A DNA stretch of 9,269 bases from JBGPOS01 sp041488155 (GCA_041488155.1 JBGPOS010000100.1:1-9269), one strand, 5' to 3'. Shown: positions 1 to 5,849, counted from the first letter of the stretch. Made by a program: numbers and translations. Notes: a model not told the origin generated them from the letters alone.

Positions 1-404
1 CCCGCCCTGACTTCCGCTGCCATCGCTCCGATGTTGAGGTCCAAGTGGTCCTTGCCGTCGGGCCACTGCTCCGGTGGCTCGGGGCGACGTGGGACCTTGT
101 GGGGCACGTTTGGCCCCGGATAGTGGAAGCGGTAGGCGCCCCAGCGGCCAGCGCCACCGAGTGTCTGCCCCTGGTGCAGGACCTTGCTGCGAATCCCGTA
201 GTACCACTCCTTACCGTTCAGGAGCGGGTGCGGAAGGTACTGGTCACACCACGTCATGTAGCGTTCCGGCTCGGCCCGCCCGTTGTCCGACTGCAGCGCC
301 GCGCAGATGTCAGGGATAACGATGGCCAGGTGAAGCGAGGCCCAGTGACACCCGGCACCTTCGCAGCGAAGCATCTCCTCGAAGTAAAAGCCCAGCTTGT
401 TCAC
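1..404 (-). CDS. Partial hypothetical protein with R-x4-H motif (3' end outside window)
   Basis: The frame is open for 134 codons from GTG at 404-402 to the left edge, and no stop is reached. The GTG is preceded by AGGAG (417-413) at an 8-base spacing. Visible landmarks are HLAIVIPDICAAL near residues 24-36, ERYMTWCDQYL near 46-56 and YGIRSKVLHQG near 69-79. From memory this block order resembles small uncharacterised bacterial proteins; I could not search. R-S-K-V-L-H has the R-x4-H spacing of the HEPN RNase motif, but that is only a motif-level resemblance. An IS630 element lies 12 bases upstream of the GTG and has separated the gene from its former upstream sequence. If the element is removed, the frame stays open upstream to 1809, so a longer original gene cannot be excluded. 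I am confident it is coding and do not know its function. Confidence 0.72.
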   Translation of the reverse strand, partial: MNKLGFYFEEMLRCEGAGCHWASLHLAIVIPDICAALQSDNGRAEPERYMTWCDQYLPHPLLNGKEWYYGIRSKVLHQGQTLGGAGRWGAYRFHYPGPNVPHKVPRRPEPPEQWPDGKDHLDLNIGAMAAEVRA

Positions 405-415
405 GACCTCCGCTC

Positions 416-446
416 CTAGTGTAGTGAATCTAACGCTTCTTTACAT
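416..446 (+). repeat. Left end of the IS630 element: CTA target plus terminal inverted repeat
   Basis: CTA (416-418) is the target remnant with the duplicated TA. The repeat starts GTGTAGTGA (419-427). After 12 poorly matching bases it matches the other end again at TTTACAT (440-446) against TTGACAT. It therefore behaves as an imperfect 28-base inverted repeat. Confidence 0.85.
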
Positions 447-1509
447 TTGGCGATCTTCGCCAAGATGCGCTCCACCGGAGCACTCCAGATAAAGACCCGA
501 GGGTGCTGATTGTGATCGTCGAGATAGTCGTGGATCGCCTTGATGAGGACCGGCACGTTCTGAAAGACGCCCCGACGGATGCGTTTGTCGGTCAGCTCCG
601 GAACCACCGCTCGACGAGGTTCAACCAGGAACTCGACGTCGGGATGAAGTGCAGATGGAACCGCGGATGGCGGCGGAGCCAGGCTTTCACCCGGGGATGT
701 TTGTGCGTCCCGTAGTTGTCCACGATGAGATGCAGATCGAGGCCGGGCAGCGTGTCGCCGTCGATTGTCGTGAGGAAGCGGATGAATTCTTGATGGCGAT
801 GGCGGGGCATACAGTCGCCGATGACCTTGCCATCGAGCATGCTGAGGGCGGCGAACAAGGTGGTCGTGCCGTTGCGCTTGTAATCGTGCGTCCGCGTCCC
901 GCAGCGGCCCTTCTTCAGCGGGAGCCCGGGTTGCGTGCGGTCGAGGGCCTGGATTTGGCTCTTCTCATCCACGCACAACACCAGCGACTTGTCCGGGGGA
1001 TTCAGATACAAGCCCACGACATCCGTCAGCTTCTCGACAAACTGGGAGTCGCGACTGAGCTTGAAGGTCTTGACCAGATGCGGCTTGAGATTGTGTCGCG
1101 TCCAGATCCGATGGACCGTGGCTTGGCTGAGCCCCTGGGCCCGGGCCATGCTGCGCGTGCTCCAGTGGGTCGCCTGGGGCGGCGTCGTGTGCAGCGTGGC
1201 CTCGACCACCTCGTGGATCTTCTTCGCCGATACCGTGGGCGTGCGGCCGGGCCGGGGCGCATCCTTCTCCAGCCCCGCGACCCGCAGGGCCAGAAACCGC
1301 TGCCGCCACAGTTGGACCGTCGGCCGCGACACCCCCAGGAGTTTCGCAATCTCCTGGCTCTCCACGCCGTCGCCGGCCAGCGTGATGATCTTGGCGCGCA
1401 CCACCTTCCGATAGGCGAGCCGCCGGCCCCGGCCCCACGCGCCCAACGTGGCTCGCTCTTCCGGGGTCAGGACGATGGGCGCGGCGGAGCGGCTCACGCT
1501 CAGCAGCAT
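416..1509 (-). pseudogene. IS630-family DDE transposase, frameshifted near 598
   Basis: The product would cut and join DNA at the element ends. The frame is read from ATG 1509; TTG at 1533 is an alternative in-frame start. There is an N-terminal helix-turn-helix (EIAKLLGVSRPTVQLWRQRF) and a second one (GLSQATVHRIW). The catalytic domain has DDE residues in VDEKSQ (D181), VDNYGTH (D264) and LNLVERWF (E300), with 35 residues between the last two, as in IS630. The frame stops at TGA 594-592, just after WFRS. The next frame continues the protein (ELTDKRIRRGVF to DSLH) and ends at TAG 418-416. One G is missing between CGG (600-598) and AGC. Restored length is about 364 residues, normal for the family. 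No A-rich slippery heptamer is seen at the shift, so decay or a sequencing error is likelier than programmed frameshifting. The final TAG lies in the target site, outside the element. Confidence 0.9.
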
Positions 1510-1554
1510 AGGCAGCGCAGGCGCATATGTCAACTTATTTATGAGTCACTACAC
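419..1554 (-). mobile_element. IS630-family insertion sequence, 1136 bp
   Basis: The element is bounded by GTGTAGTGA (419-427) and its inverse TCACTACAC (1546-1554). It is flanked by CTA on the left (416-418) and TAG on the right (1555-1557). This is what insertion into a single CTAG with duplication of the central TA would leave, the known IS630 behaviour. It carries one transposase reading frame, on the minus strand, filling nearly the whole element. Both ends and the target duplication look intact, so the copy may be fairly recent, although the transposase frame is broken. It sits directly upstream of the Shine-Dalgarno sequence of the partial gene at 1-404. Confidence 0.93.
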
Positions 1555-1557
1555 TAG
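1527..1557 (-). repeat. Right end of the IS630 element: terminal inverted repeat plus TAG target
   Basis: Read on the minus strand from 1554, the end is GTGTAGTGA, then 12 divergent bases, then TTGACAT (1533-1527). TAG at 1555-1557 is the second target half. TTGACA (1533-1528) followed 17 bases later by TATGCT (1510-1505) could be a -35/-10 pair for the transposase. It overlaps the two upstream start candidates, so this promoter is only a suggestion. Confidence 0.82.
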
Positions 1558-1805
1558 TCTGTTGCCCCGCGCGACCGCCGAGCCGGGCGTCAGCGCGAGC
1601 CGCACGTCGGGAGGGAGGTCGTGGACAAAAACCACTCCTGTGCTACGAGGACGTCTGGGCATAGGCGATATGGGGGAAGCGCGGCCAGGCGCTCCGTCGC
1701 GGTCGGCGACATCGCGTACCTTTCTTTCCCCCTTGCTCGGGGGATCGCCGCTGCGTTGCTCGGCCCTCATCCGCCGAGGGCGTGCCATAGTCCCATGAGC
1801 GACAG

Positions 1806-1820
1806 GCATGGGCCGTGCCA
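1806..1820 (-). promoter_or_regulatory. Weak sigma-54-like -24/-12 match
   Basis: TGGCAC-GGCCC-ATGC on the minus strand keeps the GG and GC dinucleotides at the correct 12-base offset, but the -12 box is ATGC rather than TTGC. No recognised gene follows at a usual distance. It would point towards the IS-interrupted region and the partial gene at 1-404. Confidence 0.2.
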
Positions 1821-2072
1821 GCGCTTCGGCCCGCCGCGCGCACAGATTTCTTCTTCTAATCGTCGGGGACTGCGGGCCGCCACCAGGGTGTCTTCCCCCA
1901 CCGTGGGTATTTCGCGCATGAAGCGCCGCTCGGCTCCGGAAGGCACCGATCGCCGGAGATGGGCCATATCACGTAAGCCAAACCGCGCACGTCGCAGGAG
2001 CAAGAGCTTCGTAGCAGGAAGACCCTGTATCATTGCACGAGAAACATCATCCTTTCGCCCCAGCCGCCGCCT

Positions 2073-2087
2073 TGGCACAGCTCATGC
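2073..2087 (+). promoter_or_regulatory. Weak sigma-54-like -24/-12 match
   Basis: TGGCAC-AGCTC-ATGC on the plus strand has correct spacing and one mismatch in the -12 box. It points towards the 59-residue gene at 2318, about 230 bases further on, which is a long leader. It could be chance. Confidence 0.2.
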
Positions 2088-2317
2088 CTCATCTCTTGAA
2101 ACGTGCATCGAGGATCGGACGAGAAACGCCCTGCTCGGAAGTGCGGGGCTGAGGGCAAAAGAGGCCCTCCTGGCGTTCGCGCTTGCACAACCGCGGTGAA
2201 GATCGTTCACGGGATCAGGCGGGGGGACGTTTCCGCGTGACGGCGACGGAGCCGTGCGATGCGGCCCGTTCACTCGACCGCCGCTCGTAACGGTCACGCG
2301 CGACAAAGGGAAGGAAT

Positions 2318-2497
2318 ATGACCTGCGAAGACTACGACGATGGCCCCGGAGAGAGCTTGGTTGAAAAAGGAGCGCGCCAAATCGCTGCTGTCCTGGCTTC
2401 AAGCTCGGTCCGAAACTTGGCGAAGCGCTTGCCTCAAGGCATCAGGAGAGCAATGGTAACGCTGCTTCTGACGGCAGCCGACGTTTTCCGCACCTAG
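2318..2497 (+). CDS. Small hypothetical protein, 59 residues
   Basis: ATG at 2318-2320 follows a GGGAAGGA-type ribosome binding sequence very closely, and the frame ends at TAG 2495-2497. An in-frame TAA lies shortly upstream (2298-2300), so this is the full frame. The product starts with an acidic stretch (MTCEDYDDGPGESLVEKG). It continues as an alanine- and leucine-rich, basic, probably helical segment (RNLAKRLPQGIRRAMVTLLL), ending ADVFRT. Unlike the surrounding shadow frames it has a balanced composition with D, E, V, I, L and K. It is convergent with the radical SAM gene. I recognise no family. The tight ribosome-binding-site spacing and small size keep confidence moderate. Confidence 0.45.
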   Translation: MTCEDYDDGPGESLVEKGARQIAAVLASSSVRNLAKRLPQGIRRAMVTLLLTAADVFRT

Positions 2498-2505
2498 AAA
2501 GGCGA

Positions 2506-2559
2506 CGCGTCCCAAAGGGCGGGCCAAAGGACCAGAATGCTCCACCGCGGAGGGACGCG
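2506..2559. repeat. Inverted repeat between convergent genes
   Basis: CGCGTCCC (2506-2513) is the exact inverse of GGGACGCG (2552-2559), with 38 bases between. It lies in the 149-base gap between the convergent small gene and the radical SAM gene. It might be a weak bidirectional termination structure. The loop is long and there is no T tract, so that role is uncertain. Confidence 0.25.
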
Positions 2560-2646
2560 ACACTCCCGGGGTTCGAGACGTCCTGCCGCGGGGATATCAG
2601 GAAGGAATGGACTGGAGCAGCACCTCGACTGGGCACATCGGAGTCG

Positions 2647-3744
2647 TCATGGAGCCAAGAACGTGCCCCTCTCACGTTCCCGGCGCGCCGGCTGAAAGCG
2701 GCAGAGCGGGTCCTCGGCGAGCGGATCGCCGCTGGCCGCGAAGGCACGGGCGCGCGATCCCCCGCACACCCAGCGAAACTCACAGGCTCCGCACCGGCCA
2801 CCAAAGCCGTCGGGATCGCGCAGACCCCGGAAAAGGGGCGACGAGCGGTAAATGTCGATCGGGTCGTCGCGCCTGACATTGCCGGCGCACAGCGGGAGGA
2901 AGCCCGAGGGAGAGACATCACCCTTGTATGAGATGAACATGATGCCGTTTCCGTCCCGGATTCCCGCCGCGTGGTCGTGAACCGGATGCGCCGCTCGCCG
3001 GTTCAGGCCGACTTCGCGCTGCCGACGCTGGATCACGACCCGGCGAAAATGAGGAGCTTCGGTCGTGGTCACGACCGGCCCCCCCTCGATGGCCGCCCCC
3101 GCGAGCCAGCCGAACAGCTGCTCACAGGCGTCCGGCGTGATCGCGTTCAAGACGGCACCGCGTCCGACACTCACGAGGAGAAACAGGCTCCAGCGGGCCG
3201 CGCCGAGGTCGCAAGCGACTCCGTAGATCGCGGGCAGATCGTGGAGCGTCTCGTCGCTCACGAGCGTGTTCATCTGAAACGGCAGGCCCACCTCGGCGGC
3301 GGCCCGGGCCGCGTCGACGGTGCGGGCGAAGCAGCCGGGAACGCCACGCAGGGCATCGTGTCGGGCAGCCGTAGATCCGTCCAGGCTCAGCGAGATCGCC
3401 TCCACGCCGCTCTGCTTGAAGGCGGCGATCACCTCGGAGGTCAGGAGCGGGGTGCCGCTGGGCGCCACTGAGACCCCCAGGCCTTTCATCCTTCCCCGCT
3501 CGATCAGCTCGAAGAGATCCGGTCGTTTGAGCGGGTCACCGCCCGTCAGCACCAGGTGGATGGCCGGTGAGTCGAAGGCCGCCAGGCGGTCCAGCAGGCG
3601 CCCCGCTTCGCCCGTGGAGAGTTCTCCGGGTTCCCGCTCGGGCACCGCTTCTGCCCGGCAGTGCCGGCAGGCGAGGTCACACGCGCGGGTCACTTCCCAG
3701 TAGATGCGCCGCGGTGCTCGGTCGAAGACGACTTTGGAATTCAT
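2647..3744 (-). CDS. Radical SAM/SPASM-domain enzyme, 365 residues
   Basis: The enzyme would cleave S-adenosylmethionine at a 4Fe-4S cluster to start radical chemistry; the substrate is unknown. C22, C26 and C29 (ACDLACRHC) form the CX3CX2C cluster motif, with GGDP at 68-71 for SAM binding. The C-terminal SPASM-type region has C286, C318, C321, C327 and C348 in the order expected for auxiliary clusters (CGACEFRWVCGG, then EDPLC). The tail resembles the AhbC/AhbD/NirJ heme-pathway enzymes and the related BA_1875-type family (TIGR04053, from memory). Length is normal. ATG 3744 has a purine-rich GGGGAGGGGAG just ahead and sits 23 bases after the -12 element of a sigma-54 promoter. The sequence between that promoter and the ATG leaves room only for a very short leader. 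No strong terminator is seen downstream. Confidence 0.88.
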   Translation of the reverse strand: MNSKVVFDRAPRRIYWEVTRACDLACRHCRAEAVPEREPGELSTGEAGRLLDRLAAFDSPAIHLVLTGGDPLKRPDLFELIERGRMKGLGVSVAPSGTPLLTSEVIAAFKQSGVEAISLSLDGSTAARHDALRGVPGCFARTVDAARAAAEVGLPFQMNTLVSDETLHDLPAIYGVACDLGAARWSLFLLVSVGRGAVLNAITPDACEQLFGWLAGAAIEGGPVVTTTEAPHFRRVVIQRRQREVGLNRRAAHPVHDHAAGIRDGNGIMFISYKGDVSPSGFLPLCAGNVRRDDPIDIYRSSPLFRGLRDPDGFGGRCGACEFRWVCGGSRARAFAASGDPLAEDPLCRFQPARRERERGTFLAP

Positions 3745-3766
3745 CTCCCCTCCCCTGCCCGTTGCC

Positions 3767-3781
3767 GCAACCCCTGTGCCA
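3767..3781 (-). promoter_or_regulatory. Sigma-54 promoter of the radical SAM gene
   Basis: TGGCAC-AGGGG-TTGC on the minus strand matches the sigma-54 core consensus (TGGCAC, five bases, TTGC) at every conserved position. Transcription would start near 3755, leaving an 11-base leader that contains the purine-rich ribosome binding site before ATG 3744. Sigma-54 promoters need an enhancer-binding ATPase; none is encoded in this window. Confidence 0.72.
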
Positions 3782-3788
3782 CACGGCT

Positions 3789-3832
3789 GGTCTTCTGCGA
3801 CAGCCGGAATGCCGCGACTCGCGGCGAGATGA
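3789..3832 (-). repeat. 44-base direct repeat, copy A
   Basis: This copy matches 6114-6157 at 37 of 44 positions in the same orientation. It ends eight bases upstream of the sigma-54 promoter of the radical SAM gene. Its centre (minus strand CGGCAT-TCCGG-CTGT) looks like a degraded sigma-54 core, whereas copy B keeps TGGCAT-TCCGG-TTGC. Confidence 0.75.
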
Positions 3833-3843
3833 ACGTATTCATC
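3811..3843. promoter_or_regulatory. Two adjacent dyads upstream of the sigma-54 promoter
   Basis: GCCGCGA-C-TCGCGGC (3811-3825) is a perfect 7-1-7 inverted repeat. GATGAA-N4-TTCATC (3828-3843) is a perfect 6-4-6 inverted repeat. Their centres lie about 63 and 80 bases before the predicted start site near 3755. They could be activator binding sites; GC-rich DNA also yields such dyads by chance. Confidence 0.35.
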
Positions 3844-3924
3844 GCCGGCCGGGTTGGATGAAGGTCGCGCCCTCCGTCGGGAGCGCCCGCGATGAGACCA
3901 CCGCCTCGGGCTGGAGCCGGCCTT

Positions 3925-5343
3925 TCACGTGATATAGTACGCGGCATCGAGGTCGAGGAATCCCGATTCTCTCCGCCTACCCGCCCGCCCCGCCAGGCGG
4001 TGGGCGATTTCCCGTCCCGCCAGGACCCCGGAGGCCGAGGATTGGATCAGGCCCCGACTCACCCCGGCGCCGTCCCCAACGGTGAAGAGATTGCGGACGG
4101 CACACTCCATCCAGGGGCTCACTCGCACCGAGAGCGAATAGAACTTCACCTCGACGCCGTAGAGCAGCGTGGAAGGATCGCAGATGCCTGGCGTGAGCCG
4201 ATCCATCGCCTCCAGCATCTCGAGAATATCGGTCAAGTAGCGATAGGGAAGGGCGAACGAGAGGTCACCGGGGGTGGCCACCGTTAGGGGGGGGGCCACC
4301 ACGCCGTTGCGCCTACCCGCGGGGGGGGACCCGCGGCCCCCCCGCCACTCAGCCAGCCCCAGAACCAGAAACAAGCCCCCCCGGAGGTTGGGCAGACGCG
4401 CGACCGAACGGCCGTACGCGACGGGCTGCCGGAAGGGCTCGGTAAAAGCGGTGCTCACGAGGACGGCGAAGTTGGTATTCGCCGTGCGCCGGTCGGTGTA
4501 ACTGTGACCGTTCACCGTCGTGACCCCGTCGTACGCCTCGAGGATCACCTCGCCATAGGGGCACATGCAGAAAGTGCGGACCTTGTCGTTGAACGTGTGC
4601 GAGGTGTAGAGAAGCTTGGCCTCGTACAGCTGGTCGGTCAGAGGCGCGAGGATCGCGCCCGGGACTTCCACGCGGACGCCGACGTCCACGGGGCTGACCT
4701 CGGTGGGAAGGCCGAGGTGCTGAGCTTCTGCCGAGAGCCATCCCGCCCCGTCGCGTCCCACGGCAATGACGATGTAGGGAGCCCTGTACGCGGTCCCCTC
4801 CGAGTCCGTGACTCCCTCCACGACGCCGTCTCGCACATCGATCCGCGCCACTGCGGCCCCGAAGCGCACCTCCACCCGGTCTCCGAGGGCGTCACGCATC
4901 CGCGCCAGCACCAGCGGGCAGCGTTCCGTGCCGAGGTGCCGAAGCCGAGTCGGAATCAGGTTGAAGCCGAGGCACGCGGCGACCGCCTGGAGCTGGCTCA
5001 GCGCGGGGGAATCACCACCGAACGTCTTGTTCGGGGCGCCGAACTCCACATACCGGCTGTCCACGGAGTCGATGAGGGCAGCGAGCTCCTCCTGCGAGAG
5101 ATGGCGCCCGAGATTGCCCCCGACGTCCGGCGACAGGTTCAGTTTGCCGTCGCTGAACGCTCCGGCTCCTCCCCATCCGGTGACCCGCGTCCCGACCCCC
5201 GCCAGCCGGCTGGGGAGATCCACGCCCTTCTCGAGCATCAGGACTCTCCCCGCGGAGCAGGCCGCCACTTCGAGCGCCGCGAAAATCCCCGCCGGGCCAG
5301 CCCCGACGACGATGACGTCGAACTCCGCGGCTCTGCCTCTCAT
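3925..5343 (-). CDS. FAD-dependent oxidoreductase, COG2509-like, 472 residues
   Basis: This is a soluble flavoprotein; its substrate is not known. The N terminus has the Rossmann dinucleotide fold FDVIVVGAGPAGIFAALE (GxGxxG at 14-19), with the ribose-binding acidic residue E38. The block GTRVTGWGGAGAFSDGKLNL (51-70) is characteristic of the COG2509 group of uncharacterised FAD-dependent dehydrogenases. ATPGDLSFALPYRYL (356-370) and the second FAD motif NLFTVGDGAGVSRGLIQSSA (418-437) complete the family pattern. ATG 5343 has AGGAGA eight bases upstream. It is probably co-transcribed with the 65-residue gene from the sigma-54 promoter at 5849. Residues about 330-352 are encoded by long G/C runs and fit the family less well, so compensated indels or assembly errors are possible there. 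Confidence 0.87.
   Translation of the reverse strand: MRGRAAEFDVIVVGAGPAGIFAALEVAACSAGRVLMLEKGVDLPSRLAGVGTRVTGWGGAGAFSDGKLNLSPDVGGNLGRHLSQEELAALIDSVDSRYVEFGAPNKTFGGDSPALSQLQAVAACLGFNLIPTRLRHLGTERCPLVLARMRDALGDRVEVRFGAAVARIDVRDGVVEGVTDSEGTAYRAPYIVIAVGRDGAGWLSAEAQHLGLPTEVSPVDVGVRVEVPGAILAPLTDQLYEAKLLYTSHTFNDKVRTFCMCPYGEVILEAYDGVTTVNGHSYTDRRTANTNFAVLVSTAFTEPFRQPVAYGRSVARLPNLRGGLFLVLGLAEWRGGRGSPPAGRRNGVVAPPLTVATPGDLSFALPYRYLTDILEMLEAMDRLTPGICDPSTLLYGVEVKFYSLSVRVSPWMECAVRNLFTVGDGAGVSRGLIQSSASGVLAGREIAHRLAGRAGRRRESGFLDLDAAYYIT
4270..4343 (+). repeat. G/C homopolymer cluster inside the FAD oxidoreductase gene
   Basis: G runs of 5 (4270-4274), 9 (4287-4295) and 8 (4321-4328) are followed by a C run of 7 (4337-4343), all within 75 bases. 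The reading frame remains open. The plus strand could form a G-quadruplex. Runs like these are also where sequencing indels gather. Confidence 0.7.
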
Positions 5344-5392
5344 CAGGGCTGTCTCCTGATCGTGGCGATCCCGACACGGCCGCCGGCCGGGG

Positions 5393-5546
5393 CCCCGTCA
5401 CGGCGAAGCCGTTCGGCACCCGCCCGCCGTGCGCGGTCAGTCTGGCCGTAGGGCTCCCCGAGTCGGCGTTCTTGCTGCCGACGAGGGCGGCGTCGGAGGC
5501 CCGGAGATCGGCGCACCAGTGAGACGTACCGCGGACCGCCGCTCAC
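5393..5546 (-). pseudogene. Remnant of phosphoenolpyruvate synthase N terminus
   Basis: From GTG 5546, with GGGAG four bases ahead, the frame reads VSGGPRYV. After one extra base at 5522 it continues as HWCADLRASDAALVGSKNAD and ends in GGRVPNGFAVTG. This follows the start of PpsA/PPDK-type enzymes (typically YV-W-dLr-D-alVGGKnAsLGEm, then GvRVPnGFAvT), including the lysine of the GGKN nucleotide-binding motif. Conserved positions are eroded (LGE became SGS), there is a frameshift, and only about 50 of roughly 800-900 residues remain. The similarity stops before the flavoenzyme start. It lies between the 65-residue gene and the flavoenzyme gene and is not functional. Confidence 0.72.
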
Positions 5547-5565
5547 ACAGCTCCCCGCGGCGCGC

Positions 5566-5763
5566 TCACGCGAAGTAAGCCTCGATCTCCGCGGTGAGCT
5601 TGCTCTCGGCGCCAACCGGATCGGATGCTTCCGCCTTGAACAGGAGCCCCTCTTCGTGCTTGAGCCCCTGCGTTATCTCCCCGACCGCCACCCAGCCGAT
5701 CCCCTTCGCCTCGCCGATCTCGATCCGCACCAGCCGTCCTCGGATCCGATCCTCTTTCAGCAT
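5566..5763 (-). CDS. Small hypothetical protein, 65 residues
   Basis: ATG 5763 has GGAGG five bases upstream and the frame ends at 5566. A longer in-frame start at 5850 would fall inside the sigma-54 promoter, so 5763 is preferred. The product (MLKEDRIRGRLVRIEIGEAK, then GIGWVAVGEITQG and LLFKAEASDPVGAESKLTAE) looks like a few beta strands followed by a C-terminal helix ending IEAYFA. No signal peptide, membrane segment or metal-binding motif is visible. It is the first gene after a consensus sigma-54 promoter, with a leader of about 60 bases. The flavoenzyme gene follows 222 bases further on, separated by the PpsA remnant. I do not recognise the family. Confidence 0.62.
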   Translation of the reverse strand: MLKEDRIRGRLVRIEIGEAKGIGWVAVGEITQGLKHEEGLLFKAEASDPVGAESKLTAEIEAYFA

Positions 5764-5834
5764 CGCGACCTCCAGGCCGTCCGGGGTCCGGACTCTTCGC
5801 AACACTGGCGCCGCCACCCCAGCTACGAAGAAAA

Positions 5835-5849
5835 GCAACCGGGGTGCCA
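5835..5849 (-). promoter_or_regulatory. Consensus sigma-54 promoter of the 65-residue gene and flavoenzyme unit
   Basis: TGGCAC-CCCGG-TTGC, followed by T on the minus strand, is a full match to the sigma-54 -24/-12 consensus, including the base after TTGC. Transcription would start near 5823, about 60 bases before ATG 5763. No in-frame promoter alternative is evident. Confidence 0.78.

Larger units (their letters stand above)
1558..2317. other. About 760 bases with no supportable gene
   Basis: I recognise no protein family, tRNA or rRNA here. Minus-strand frames 1549-1809 (86 codons) and 1767-2078 (103 codons) are open, but long open frames are common at this GC content. They are rich in R, G, A and P, carry no motif I know and lack convincing ribosome binding sites. 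The minus frame 1809-1557 would be in phase with the partial gene at 1-404 if the IS were absent. A further minus-strand frame beginning ATG near 1718 (MSPTATERLAALPPYR) is open for about 40 codons. The stretch may be decayed coding or intergenic DNA. Confidence 0.5.

Noticed and set aside
649..1557. Long plus-strand frame opposite the transposase
   Set aside because: Antisense shadow of a clear IS630 transposase; biased composition and no family motif.
2171..2186. TGGCGT followed by TTGC on the plus strand
   Set aside because: The gap between the boxes is six bases, one too many for sigma-54.
2082..2402. 106-codon minus-strand frame
   Set aside because: No ribosome binding site or family signal; composition like random GC-rich DNA and it overlaps the better-supported 59-residue gene.
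2418..2432. Sigma-54-like TGGCGA-AGCGC-TTGC followed by a 14-codon frame with a ribosome binding site
   Set aside because: It lies inside the 59-residue gene and the 14 codons are the end of that same frame; only the TGGC half of the -24 box matches.
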